From an uncultured Acetatifactor sp. (GTDB taxonomy: Bacteria > Bacillota > Clostridia > Lachnospirales > Lachnospiraceae), in NCBI GenBank assembly GCA_910585805.1, contig CAJUFB010000009.1:1-64000 (forward strand): DNA of 64,000 bases. Direction: 5' to 3'. The position numbers and the translations under genes were made by a program. The notes under the pieces were generated by a model. It was not told where the DNA came from. It saw nothing but the letters and a program-made list of their open reading frames with translations, and searched no databases. Below, piece by piece: positions 1-8,051 of the stretch; within the stretch, counting starts at the first letter, position 1, and every line of letters starts with the position of its first letter.

Positions 1-188
1 GTCACGAATAATGTTATTTTTCATATCCCAACCGCACAGGTGGAAATTTTTTACAGTGCAGTTTCTGTGAACGCATGCGGATAAAGGAAGAGGGATGGTC
101 TCTGGAAGAACAGAAAATTTTCCGGGTACATCTTTCCGGCCGGCGGCATATAATAGAGCAAAACAACATAGGATTATAGGTTATAGTT

Positions 189-1142
189 ATGTACGCTGCT
201 CTTTTTATCTTACTTTTGCTCGCCCTTCTGGGCATGCTGCTGGGGCACTTTCGCAGGGAGAAGATCATCCGCAGGATCCGGAACATGGATAAGTGCGAAA
301 AATGCGACTTGCTGGGAGAGCTGGCGCAGCCTTTCGGCTATGTGTATCACTGCTGCTGCGGTTTCTTCTCCTCTGCCGTGGACGCATGGCAGAAAGCCGG
401 GGGCTATACCTGGGCTTACGATTGTCTGGCGCCCCGGTTTCAGATGGTGTTTGACTCCCTTCCCGTGTATTTTAATTACCGGGGCAGGACATGGCTGATC
501 GAATTCTGGAAAGGTCAGTACGGCATCAACGCCGGCGGTGAGATCGGGATTTATCATGCCGACAGGCTGCTGTCAGAGACGGAATACCGAACGGCACATT
601 TTAAGGCGGCAGAGGGGGACGAGATGTTGTCCTGTACGCTGCAGCTGTGCCTGGAAAACGGGGCCTGCGTGAAAATTTCCGAGAGGCACTGGTGGCTGAC
701 AGTTTTTCTGCCCGGTGTGTTCTCTCAGCCCTCCGGGCTGTGCATGAAAGCGTCGCTCTGCTTTCAGAACAGGGAAATGCTGGAAGCTTTTTACCGGGGG
801 CTGTGCAGGGCCGGCTGTTCTTCGGAGAGGATCACGGTGCAGAACCTTTGCCTGTCCTTCATGTTCCACCAGGCGAAGCCCGTGCATTACGGTTTTCTCA
901 CCCGTCTGCGCCGCAGGCTGTCTCAATGTATGAACCGGATGTTCTGCCGCCTTTTCCTGTGGGTCACCAGGCCTTTTACGTGCACGGAAGACCGCATTTT
1001 GTTTCTGTACTACTATATTCCGTTCTGCTTCCGGAAGCTGATGCGCCTGCGCCGCTTCCACAGACGGTGCCACAGGAAAAACGGCTGCAGGCGTCCGGAA
1101 TGCTGCCGCAGATGCCGTCCTCATAGAGGAAAGAAGTCATGA
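189..1142 (+). CDS. DUF4474-type membrane-anchored protein
   Basis: A 317-residue protein of unknown function. Residues 3-19 form one hydrophobic segment followed by basic residues, which suggests an N-terminal membrane anchor with the body on one side. The middle part, with YGINAGGEIGIYHAD and WWLTVFLPGVFSQPSGL, resembles the DUF4474 family of Clostridia; this is recognised by pattern, not by a search. The last 50 residues are rich in Arg, Cys and His, a possible metal- or nucleic-acid-binding tail. A TATAAT box lies at 149-154, but the ribosome binding site is weak, so the start is moderately sure. Its stop overlaps the next ATG (ATGA), so it is translationally coupled to the phosphoesterase. 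No function can be given. Confidence 0.7.
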   Translation: MYAALFILLLLALLGMLLGHFRREKIIRRIRNMDKCEKCDLLGELAQPFGYVYHCCCGFFSSAVDAWQKAGGYTWAYDCLAPRFQMVFDSLPVYFNYRGRTWLIEFWKGQYGINAGGEIGIYHADRLLSETEYRTAHFKAAEGDEMLSCTLQLCLENGACVKISERHWWLTVFLPGVFSQPSGLCMKASLCFQNREMLEAFYRGLCRAGCSSERITVQNLCLSFMFHQAKPVHYGFLTRLRRRLSQCMNRMFCRLFLWVTRPFTCTEDRILFLYYYIPFCFRKLMRLRRFHRRCHRKNGCRRPECCRRCRPHRGKKS

Positions 1143-1957
1143 GTACCGCCGGCCGTCTGAACCGCGCTTTTGCCCAGGCGCTGGTTCTGCCCTTTCATTA
1201 TTGCTCCAGATATGTGCTGGTCAGTGACTGCCACAGGGGAGTGGGCACCTCCGCGGACAATTTTCTGAAGAATCAGCATCTGTACTATGCGGCGATGGAA
1301 CATTATTACAGAAACGGTTTTACGTATATCGAGCTGGGAGACGGGGAAGAACTGTGGGAGAACCGGAAGCTGCGCAATATCACGGAGATCCATGAGGATG
1401 TCTATTGCATGTTCGCCCGGTTCGAGGAGAGGGGACGGCTGCACCTGCTCTACGGCAACCACAATATTGTACGCAGGAAGAATCCGGCTTTTGTGGAGGC
1501 TGTCATATTGTATGCCGAAACCATGCCGGAGAAGTCCCTGTACCTCACTCACGGCCATCAGGCCAGCTTTCTGAATTCCACACTGTGGCCTCTGGCCAGG
1601 TTCCTGGTGCGGTATTTCTGGAATCCCCTGGAGAATCTGGGCTTCCTGGACCCCACCAGCGCCGCCAAGAATTACGAAGTGAAGGAGAAATGCGAGGAGA
1701 GCCTGCGGGGCTGGGCCGAGGCAAACCGCCGCATTCTGGTCACAGGGCATACCCATCGCCCTGTGCTGCCGGAAGAGCCCTCTTTCTATTATAATACGGG
1801 CAGCTGTGTCCATCCCCGCTGCATTACCTGCATTGAGATCCAACGGGGGGAGATGACCCTGGTAAAATGGACCATGGATGCCCGGGCCGACAGCGTCCTG
1901 TATGTGGCCAGGCAGGTGATTTCGGGACCGGTAAAAATATTGGGGCCTGCTGAATGA
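1139..1957 (+). CDS. Calcineurin-like metallophosphoesterase
   Basis: A 272-residue protein with the complete set of metallophosphoesterase metal ligands in order: D30-C-H32, GD68G, GNH108N, H138-G-H140 and TGH204TH206. Family members hydrolyse phosphomonoesters or phosphodiesters using two metal ions. The layout is closest to the UDP-2,3-diacylglucosamine hydrolase-like or uncharacterised phosphatase group, but the substrate cannot be read from sequence. There is no signal peptide, so it is probably cytosolic. GAGGAAAG precedes the ATG, which overlaps the upstream stop by 4 bases, so the two genes form an operon. The gene converges on lacI, and the short gap holds a fragment of an ABC ATPase gene. 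Confidence 0.85.
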   Translation: MSTAGRLNRAFAQALVLPFHYCSRYVLVSDCHRGVGTSADNFLKNQHLYYAAMEHYYRNGFTYIELGDGEELWENRKLRNITEIHEDVYCMFARFEERGRLHLLYGNHNIVRRKNPAFVEAVILYAETMPEKSLYLTHGHQASFLNSTLWPLARFLVRYFWNPLENLGFLDPTSAAKNYEVKEKCEESLRGWAEANRRILVTGHTHRPVLPEEPSFYYNTGSCVHPRCITCIEIQRGEMTLVKWTMDARADSVLYVARQVISGPVKILGPAE

Positions 1958-2024
1958 GGACTTCCGTGGTATTGTCCAGGGCGCTGGTGGCCTCGTCCAG
2001 AACCAGAATGGTTGGATTTTCAGG
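1956..2024 (-). pseudogene. Fossil of an ABC transporter ATPase (Walker B region)
   Basis: Read on the minus strand, these 69 bases encode 23 residues including ILVLDEATSALDNTTEV. This is the Walker B motif and D-loop of an exporter-type ABC ATPase. No start, Walker A or signature motif is left around it. It sits between the stop codons of two convergent genes, so it looks like the leftover of a larger deleted gene or a small inserted fragment. The match is to a very well known motif; the history is inferred. Confidence 0.7.
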
Positions 2025-2030
2025 AATAAT

Positions 2031-3047
2031 TTATACGGTTTTTCGTTTAATCAGTGTGGTGGAGACCTCCAGCTTCACAGGTGTACTTCCTTTATCCTCG
2101 ATCAGTTGGGAGAGACGGCGCACTGCCATCTCTCCCATATATTCTTTTGGAACATTGACGGTGGTCAGGGGCGGTTCCGTGTAGGCGGAGGCAGGCATAT
2201 TGTCAAAGCCCGCCAGAGCCACATCCTGCGGAATCCGGTATCCCTTTTCCTTCAATGCCTTCATGGCGCCCAGGGCGATGAGGTCATTGTCCGCGAAATA
2301 GCAGCGGGCAGGCGTTTCTCCGGCCTCCAGCAGCGCTTTCATATCAGCATGGGCGCCTTCCGGGGAGGGAGAGAGGTAGTGGACCTTGGAATTGGCTGTG
2401 GACATGCCGTTGCTGCGGACTGCCCGGTAGAAACCGTCCGCCCTTCGGGAGAAATTATTGATCGGGTAGGAGGAGCGCAGATATCCCGGCTGTTCTCTGC
2501 ACTGCGAGATCAGATGGCAGGTGGCCAGATAAGCGCCCTGGGCATTGTTGATCAGCACATAGTCGGCTTCCGTGGTCTCGAAACAGGTGTCCAGAATGAC
2601 CAGAGGAAGCTGCAGCTTCAGAAAGGGGATCAGGTCATTTTCCAGCATTTCCGTCCCCAGAAGCAGGATTCCCTTACAATCGAAATGAATCAGTTCCCGG
2701 AGCTGTCGTTCCGGGTCTTCTCCCTCGTCCAGATAAGATACATTCAGATAGTAGTGATGCCTTTTGCACCCCACATCAATTCCCTGTGACAGATGGGAGA
2801 AAAAGGGAGTGTCGGCAACCACGGCGCCGTGCTTTCGGTAGATGATGAAATACAGCGTTCCCCTGGGCGGCTGCGCCTGGGTCTTTTTTTCCTCAAGTCG
2901 GCTGAAATCGTATCCCAGTTCTCTGGCGGTATCCATGACTTTTCTGCGGGTGGCAGTGCTGACTCCGGGCTTGCCGTTTAAGGCCACGGAGACTGCGGCC
3001 TCCGATAAATGCAGTATCTGCGCCAGTTCTTTTGCAGTGACGGACAT
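2031..3047 (-). CDS. LacI-family transcriptional regulator
   Basis: A 338-residue repressor. Residues 1-50 form the LacI helix-turn-helix (VTAKELAQILHLSEAAVSVALNG) and hinge; the rest is a periplasmic-binding-protein-like ligand domain ending in FDNMPASAYTEPPLTTV, typical of the family. The start at 3047 is chosen because AGGAGA lies 7 bases upstream and the helix-turn-helix begins directly after it. A longer reading frame extends 28 codons upstream but adds a non-homologous, strongly hydrophobic stretch. It is divergent from the fucose-isomerase-like operon and most likely controls that operon and itself, with the sensed molecule probably a sugar or sugar phosphate of that pathway. Confidence 0.9.
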   Translation of the reverse strand: MSVTAKELAQILHLSEAAVSVALNGKPGVSTATRRKVMDTARELGYDFSRLEEKKTQAQPPRGTLYFIIYRKHGAVVADTPFFSHLSQGIDVGCKRHHYYLNVSYLDEGEDPERQLRELIHFDCKGILLLGTEMLENDLIPFLKLQLPLVILDTCFETTEADYVLINNAQGAYLATCHLISQCREQPGYLRSSYPINNFSRRADGFYRAVRSNGMSTANSKVHYLSPSPEGAHADMKALLEAGETPARCYFADNDLIALGAMKALKEKGYRIPQDVALAGFDNMPASAYTEPPLTTVNVPKEYMGEMAVRRLSQLIEDKGSTPVKLEVSTTLIKRKTV

Positions 3048-3138
3048 ATGCGATTCTCCTTTTTCCATAAATATAATCAGAATCCGGTAACCAATCAGAA
3101 TCCGGAAACCAACACGATGCTTCACTGGCATCTGCCTT

Positions 3139-3167
3139 ATTATATATGATTAAGTAAATTCAGTCAA
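3139..3167 (-). promoter_or_regulatory. Sigma-A promoter of the lacI gene
   Basis: On the minus strand TTGACT (3162-3167) and TATAAT (3139-3144) are 17 bases apart, close to consensus. The arms ATTAAGTA (3149-3156) and TACTTAAT (3183-3190) form an inverted repeat between the two divergent promoters and are candidate operator halves; that role is a guess. Confidence 0.75.
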
Positions 3168-3196
3168 TCAGCAGGTAAAAAATACTTAATTTTAGA

Positions 3197-3225
3197 TTGA
3201 TATTAAGCTTTGTTAAGTGAATAAT
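3197..3225 (+). promoter_or_regulatory. Promoter of the fucose-isomerase-like operon
   Basis: TTGATA (3197-3202) and AATAAT (3220-3225) with a 17-base spacer, about 40 bases upstream of the ATG. GTTAAGTG inside the spacer resembles the half-sites near the lacI promoter. Confidence 0.55.
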
Positions 3226-3264
3226 GAAGCTATAGATACAAAAAGATCGCAGGAGGTTCAGGAT

Positions 3265-4677
3265 ATGGCAAAGATTGTATTGGGTTACGCGCCTACGAGA
3301 AGAAGTATTTTTTCCGCGCCGGACGCGGTGAAATACGCGGATCTCACAAGGGAGAAGCTGAGAAGCATGGGAGTGGAATTTGTGGACATTGACGACATTT
3401 CTCAGGACGGACTGCTCCATGACGACGGAGACAGGATCCGCATTGCGGAAAAGTTCCGTGAGCGGAAGGTGGACGGCCTGTTTTTCCCTCACGGGAATTT
3501 CGGGACGGAATACGAGGTGGCGAGGCTGGCGAAGGAGCTGAACGTGCCTGTGCTGCTGTGGGGTCCCAGGGACGAGAGGCCGGATGAAAAGGGGGTGCGC
3601 CTCAGAGACAGTCAGTGCGGCCTGTTTGCCACAGGGAAGGTGCTTCGGAGATTCCGGGTGCCCTTCACCTATTTATGCAACTGCAGGCTGGAGGATAAGG
3701 AATTCGAGGCGGGCATCCGCAATTTCCTGGCGGTATGCAATGTAGTGAAGGCTTTCCGCAGCACCAGGATCCTGCAGATCGGCCCCCGCCCCTTTGATTT
3801 CTGGTCCACCATGTGCAACGAAGGGGAGCTTCTCGAAAAGTTCAACATTCAGCTTTCCCCCATTCCCCTGCCGGAGCTGAAGGCGGAAATGGAGCAGGCG
3901 AAAGCGGAGGGGACGAAAGTGGCAGAGACGGTAGCCTACTGCAGGGAGCATTTCCATATCGCCATCAGGGAGGAGGAACTGGAGACCGTGGCTGCCCTGA
4001 AGGTGGCAATGGGGGAACTGGCGCAGCGTTACGGCTGCAACGCGGTGGCCATTCAGTGCTGGAACGCCCTGCAGGGGGAGATCGGCATCATGCCCTGCGC
4101 CGCCAACAGCCTGCTGAATGAGGAAGGGCTTCCGGTGGTGTGTGAGACGGATATCCACGGGGCCATAACCGCAGTGATGGCGGAGGCGGCAGGCATGGAT
4201 GAAGCCAGGAGCTTTTTTGCCGACTGGACCGTGCGGCATCCGGACAATGAGAACGGGGAGCTGCTTCAGCACTGCGGGCCCTGGCCTCTTTCCTGCGCAT
4301 CCTGCAGGCCCACCATCGGCTATCCGCTGGCATTTTCCCATCCCGGCGCCGTGGAAGCCGAGGCAAAGAAAGGAGAGATGACGCTGTGCCGTTTTGACGG
4401 AGACAACGGGGAATACTCCCTGCTGCTGGGCAATGCGGCTGGCGTGGACGGTCCTTACACAAAAGGAACATACGTTTGGGTTGAGGTAAAAAACTGGAAG
4501 CGTCTGGAGACAAAGCTGGTGGAGGGCCCCTACATTCACCATTGCGTGGGAATCCACAAGGACGTGGTGCCCGTATTGTATGAGGCCTGCAAGTACATAG
4601 GAGTGAAGCCGGATCTGTATGACGACAATGAAGATGAAGTGAAGGGAAAGGTGTGCGGCTACGAAAGCGGTGTTTAA
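3265..4677 (+). CDS. L-fucose/L-arabinose isomerase-like protein
   Basis: A 470-residue protein of the FucI/AraA-like isomerase superfamily. These are cytosolic metal-dependent enzymes that interconvert aldoses and ketoses. The N-terminal half carries a Rossmann-like pattern (VDGLFFPHGNFGTE, ARLAKELNVPVLLWGPRD). The C-terminal half has the acidic and histidine residues typical of the family (LPVVCETDIHGAITAVMAEAA, HHCVGIHKD). The ATG at 3265 is preceded by AGGAGG at 8 bases; a longer frame from 3217 lacks a binding site. It is the first gene of an operon with a split transketolase and an FGGY kinase, so it may isomerise a pentose or 6-deoxyhexose before phosphorylation. It is less similar to classical FucI than the full enzyme would be, so the substrate is open. 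Confidence 0.75.
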   Translation: MAKIVLGYAPTRRSIFSAPDAVKYADLTREKLRSMGVEFVDIDDISQDGLLHDDGDRIRIAEKFRERKVDGLFFPHGNFGTEYEVARLAKELNVPVLLWGPRDERPDEKGVRLRDSQCGLFATGKVLRRFRVPFTYLCNCRLEDKEFEAGIRNFLAVCNVVKAFRSTRILQIGPRPFDFWSTMCNEGELLEKFNIQLSPIPLPELKAEMEQAKAEGTKVAETVAYCREHFHIAIREEELETVAALKVAMGELAQRYGCNAVAIQCWNALQGEIGIMPCAANSLLNEEGLPVVCETDIHGAITAVMAEAAGMDEARSFFADWTVRHPDNENGELLQHCGPWPLSCASCRPTIGYPLAFSHPGAVEAEAKKGEMTLCRFDGDNGEYSLLLGNAAGVDGPYTKGTYVWVEVKNWKRLETKLVEGPYIHHCVGIHKDVVPVLYEACKYIGVKPDLYDDNEDEVKGKVCGYESGV

Positions 4678-4818
4678 GGCTTTCGGGGCAGGCGGCGGGG
4701 GCCAGAGCGGGAACGCGCCGGGGACGGGAGTGTGTCCGAAGCGGAGGCCGGGGCCGGAAGATCATGGCATGGCCGGGAACAGAAGCTGGCGGGCCGCCCC
4801 ATGCGGAAAGGATGAGAT

Positions 4819-5640
4819 ATGGACGAATTGACGAGAAAAGCCTACGGGCTGCGCAGGGACATCATAGAGGAAGTCTACCGCTCCTGCGCGGGCCATGTAG
4901 GCGGGGATTTAAGCGTGATAGATATACTGACGGTACTGTATTTCAGGGTGATGAATGTCTCCCCGGACAACTGGGATTCCCCGGACAGGGACAGGTTTTT
5001 CCTGAGCAAAGGGCACTGCGCGGATGCCCTGTACATGGTGCTGGGGGAAAAGGGCTTCTTCGACAAACAGGAAGCCATTGAGACCTTCAGCGCTTATGGT
5101 TCCCGGTTTATCGGGCATCCGAATACAGATGTACGGGGAATTGAGATGAACTCCGGGTCCCTGGGCCACGGCCTTGCGCTGGGAGTGGGGACGGCCCTGG
5201 CGGCGAAGATGGACGGCAGGGATTACCGCACTTATGTGGTGCTGGGAGACGGGGAGATGGCTGAAGGGTCCAATTATGAGGCCATGATGGCTGCAGCCCA
5301 TTATGGTCTGGACAATCTCTGCGCCACAGTGGATCTGAACCGCCTGCAGATCAGCGGAACTACGAAAGAAGTCATGTGCAGCGATGACATCGGCGAAAAA
5401 TTCGTATCCTTTGGATGGCATGTGATTCAGGCGGAGGACGGAAATGACTGCGGGCAGCTCCTGAAATCCTATGAGGAGGCGTTGTCCGTGAAAGGACGTC
5501 CCAGCGTGGTGCTGGCCCATACGGTAAAGGGCAGGGGCGTGTCTTTTATGGAGGACAACAAAAGCTGGCACCACGGTGTGATGACAAAGGAACAGTATGA
5601 AACCGCAGTGCGGGAGCTGGAGGAGGTGTGCCGTGAATAA
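4819..5640 (+). CDS. Transketolase, N-terminal subunit
   Basis: A 273-residue thiamine-diphosphate-binding half of a two-subunit transketolase. It has SCAGHVGGDLSVIDIL near the N-terminus, the FLSKGHCADALY segment, GSLGHGLALGVGTALA, and the TPP/Mg motif GDGEMAEGSNYEAM. The family transfers two-carbon ketol units between sugar phosphates in the cytosol. Split transketolases next to sugar kinases in Clostridia usually belong to dedicated catabolic operons rather than the housekeeping pentose phosphate route. The stop overlaps the start of the C-terminal subunit by 8 bases. A 140-base GC-rich gap separates it from the isomerase-like gene; I see no gene in that gap. Confidence 0.92.
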   Translation: MDELTRKAYGLRRDIIEEVYRSCAGHVGGDLSVIDILTVLYFRVMNVSPDNWDSPDRDRFFLSKGHCADALYMVLGEKGFFDKQEAIETFSAYGSRFIGHPNTDVRGIEMNSGSLGHGLALGVGTALAAKMDGRDYRTYVVLGDGEMAEGSNYEAMMAAAHYGLDNLCATVDLNRLQISGTTKEVMCSDDIGEKFVSFGWHVIQAEDGNDCGQLLKSYEEALSVKGRPSVVLAHTVKGRGVSFMEDNKSWHHGVMTKEQYETAVRELEEVCRE

Positions 5641-6565
5641 GATAACCAACCGTCAGGTGATTTGTGATACACTGCTGGAGGCGGCAGAGAAGGACAGGGA
5701 TATCGTGGTGGTCTGCTCTGATTCCAGAGGCTCGGCTTCCCTGGCAGCTTTTGCGGAAAAGTATCCGGAGCAGTTTGTGGAGATGGGGATCGCGGAGCAG
5801 AACCTGGTGACTGTATCCGCCGGGCTGGCTTCCTGCGGGAAAAAGGTGTTTGCCGCCTCACCGGCCTGCTTCCTCTCTACCAGAAGCTACGAACAGGCCA
5901 AGGTGGATGTGGCCTATTCCAAAACCAATGTGACCCTGATCGGAATCAGCGGAGGTGTCAGCTACGGCGCTCTGGGCATGACTCATCATTCCTGCCAGGA
6001 TATCGCGGCTTTTGCGGCGCTGCCGGATATGAGGGTGTATCTGCCCAGTGACCGTTTTCAGACGGCCAGGCTGATGGAAGCGCTTCTGCAGGACAGCCTT
6101 CCGGCCTATGTTCGTGTCAGCAGGTCCGCCACGGAAGATGTGTATGGTGAGGACATGGATTTTACGCTGAATCAGGCAAATGTGCTGATGGAAGGGGAGG
6201 ACATTCTGCTGGTGGCCTGCGGGGAGATGGTGCCGGCAGCGTACCGGGCAGGGAAAATGCTTCAGGAGAAGGGCTTCAGCACAGGGCTTCTGGATATGTA
6301 CTGCGTCAAGCCCATAGATGAGGAAACCCTTCTGGCTGCAGCCCGAAAGGCCAAAGTGGTGGTGACGGTGGAGGAGCATTCCCCCTATGGGGGCCTTGGC
6401 AGCATTACCGCCCAGGTAATCTCGGCCCACTGCCCCAGAAAGGTGGTAAATCTGGCGCTGCCGGACGGACATCTGGTGGGTGGGACGAATACGGAGATCT
6501 TTGCACATTACGGCCTGGACGCGGAAGGAATCGCCCGGGCGTGCCAGGAGGCATTAAAGCGATGA
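5633..6565 (+). CDS. Transketolase, C-terminal subunit
   Basis: A 310-residue partner of the preceding gene, holding the pyrimidine-binding and C-terminal domains. Visible are the catalytic-Glu segment FVEMGIAEQNLVTVSAGLA, the GVSYGALGMTHHSCQDIA loop, and a C-terminal TVEEHSPYGGLGS. The start is taken as GTG at 5633 because GGAGG lies just upstream and the family N-terminus VNKITNRQV begins there; an ATG at 5597 would add an unrelated stretch inside the upstream gene. Its TGA overlaps the kinase ATG (ATGA), which indicates strict co-translation of all three proteins. Confidence 0.92.
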   Translation: MNKITNRQVICDTLLEAAEKDRDIVVVCSDSRGSASLAAFAEKYPEQFVEMGIAEQNLVTVSAGLASCGKKVFAASPACFLSTRSYEQAKVDVAYSKTNVTLIGISGGVSYGALGMTHHSCQDIAAFAALPDMRVYLPSDRFQTARLMEALLQDSLPAYVRVSRSATEDVYGEDMDFTLNQANVLMEGEDILLVACGEMVPAAYRAGKMLQEKGFSTGLLDMYCVKPIDEETLLAAARKAKVVVTVEEHSPYGGLGSITAQVISAHCPRKVVNLALPDGHLVGGTNTEIFAHYGLDAEGIARACQEALKR

Positions 6566-8034
6566 AATATATCATAGGGATCGATCAGAGCACGCAGGGA
6601 ACCAAAGCGCTGGTTTTCGACGGAGAGGGAAGCATCCTGTACAGGGCGGACGTGCCTCACAGGCAGATCATCAACGAGCTGGGCTGGGTCTCCCATGATC
6701 CGGAGGAAATATACCGGAACGTGATCCGGGCAGTGAAAACGGCTGTGGAAGGAGCGAAAATCCCGAAGGAGCAGATTGCCGCCGCAGGGATCAGCAACCA
6801 GAGAGAGACTACGGTGCTGTGGGACCAGGGGGGCAGGCCGCTGCATCCCGCCATCGTATGGCAGTGCAACAGGGCGGAGGATATCGCGGAGCGGCTGAAG
6901 GAAAGCGCGGAGCTGGTTTATGAAAGGTCGGGGATTCCGCTGTCCGCCTATTTTCCCGGGGCAAAGATGGCATGGCTCATGGAGCATGGGGCTGCGGGGC
7001 TTCCCAGGGATACCAGGCTTCATTTCGGCACGGTGGACAGCTGGCTGCTCTACAGATTGACGAAAAACCGTATATACAAAACCGACATTTCCAATGCCTC
7101 CCGCACCCAGCTTTTCAATCTGCGCACCCTGTCCTGGGATACGGAATTGTGCAGGCTTTTCGGAGTTCCCATGGAAGCGCTGCCTGAGGCCGTTCCCAGC
7201 GACAGCTGCTTCGGCACTACGGATTTTGAAGGCTTTCTGGACAGGGAAATTCCGATTCTGGCCATGCTGGGGGATTCCCACGGGGCGCTGTTCGGCCAGG
7301 GATGCCATAAAAGCGGCATGGTGAAAGCCACCTACGGGACAGGCTCTTCCGTGATGATGAACATCGGGGAGAATTGTGTCAGGAGCGGAAACGGACTGGC
7401 CGTTTCCCTGGCCTGGGGGATAGAGGGCAGGGTGGACTATGTGCTGGAGGGAAATATCAATTACACCGGGGCCGTGATTACCTGGCTGAAAGAAGACATG
7501 GGGCTGATCAATTCCCCCGGGGAGACGGAAAAGCTGGCCGGACAGGCGAATCCTGCGGATGGCTGCGTGCTGGTGCCTGCCTTTACCGGGCTGTCAGCCC
7601 CGTACTGGAAGGGGGATGCGAAAGCGCTTCTGTGCGGTATGGGCCGCACTACGGGACGGGCGGAGGTGGTTCGGGCCGCGCTGGACAGCATTGCTTTCCA
7701 GGTGACGGACGTGCTGAAAGCCATGGAGCAGGACAGCGGCTGCGCGCTCAGGGAACTGCGCACGGACGGAGGGCCTGCGAAGAATGCCTGTCTGATGCAG
7801 ATGCAGAGCGACCTGGCGGATGTAAGGGTAAGCGCCGCGGAGCAGGAGGAACTGTCCGCCATGGGAGCGGCTTATCTGGCGGGGCTTACTGCCGGGATTT
7901 ACCGGAGGGAGGAGCTGTTCGCCCGGATGAAATACAGACAATACCAGCCGGCCATGGAAGAGAAAAGAAGGGAGATGAAATATGCTGCCTGGAAGAAGGC
8001 GGTTGCCATGGCCTGCCGGTATGCGGAAAAATAA
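6562..8034 (+). CDS. FGGY-family carbohydrate kinase
   Basis: A 490-residue sugar kinase. The N-terminal ATPase-fold signature IGIDQSTQGTKALVFD, the GISNQRETTVLWD segment, the SDS...GD...GTGSS phosphate loop (KATYGTGSSVMMN) and the FGGY motif LRTDGGPAKNACLMQMQSDLA are all present. FGGY kinases phosphorylate glycerol, pentuloses or related polyols with ATP. ISNQRETT is shared with glycerol kinases, but the neighbours (isomerase-like protein and transketolase) favour a ketose such as a pentulose. It is the last gene of the operon and converges on the chemoreceptor gene with only 17 bases between the stops. Confidence 0.9.
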   Translation: MKYIIGIDQSTQGTKALVFDGEGSILYRADVPHRQIINELGWVSHDPEEIYRNVIRAVKTAVEGAKIPKEQIAAAGISNQRETTVLWDQGGRPLHPAIVWQCNRAEDIAERLKESAELVYERSGIPLSAYFPGAKMAWLMEHGAAGLPRDTRLHFGTVDSWLLYRLTKNRIYKTDISNASRTQLFNLRTLSWDTELCRLFGVPMEALPEAVPSDSCFGTTDFEGFLDREIPILAMLGDSHGALFGQGCHKSGMVKATYGTGSSVMMNIGENCVRSGNGLAVSLAWGIEGRVDYVLEGNINYTGAVITWLKEDMGLINSPGETEKLAGQANPADGCVLVPAFTGLSAPYWKGDAKALLCGMGRTTGRAEVVRAALDSIAFQVTDVLKAMEQDSGCALRELRTDGGPAKNACLMQMQSDLADVRVSAAEQEELSAMGAAYLAGLTAGIYRREELFARMKYRQYQPAMEEKRREMKYAAWKKAVAMACRYAEK

Positions 8035-8051
8035 GAAAATGCATGCAGATG

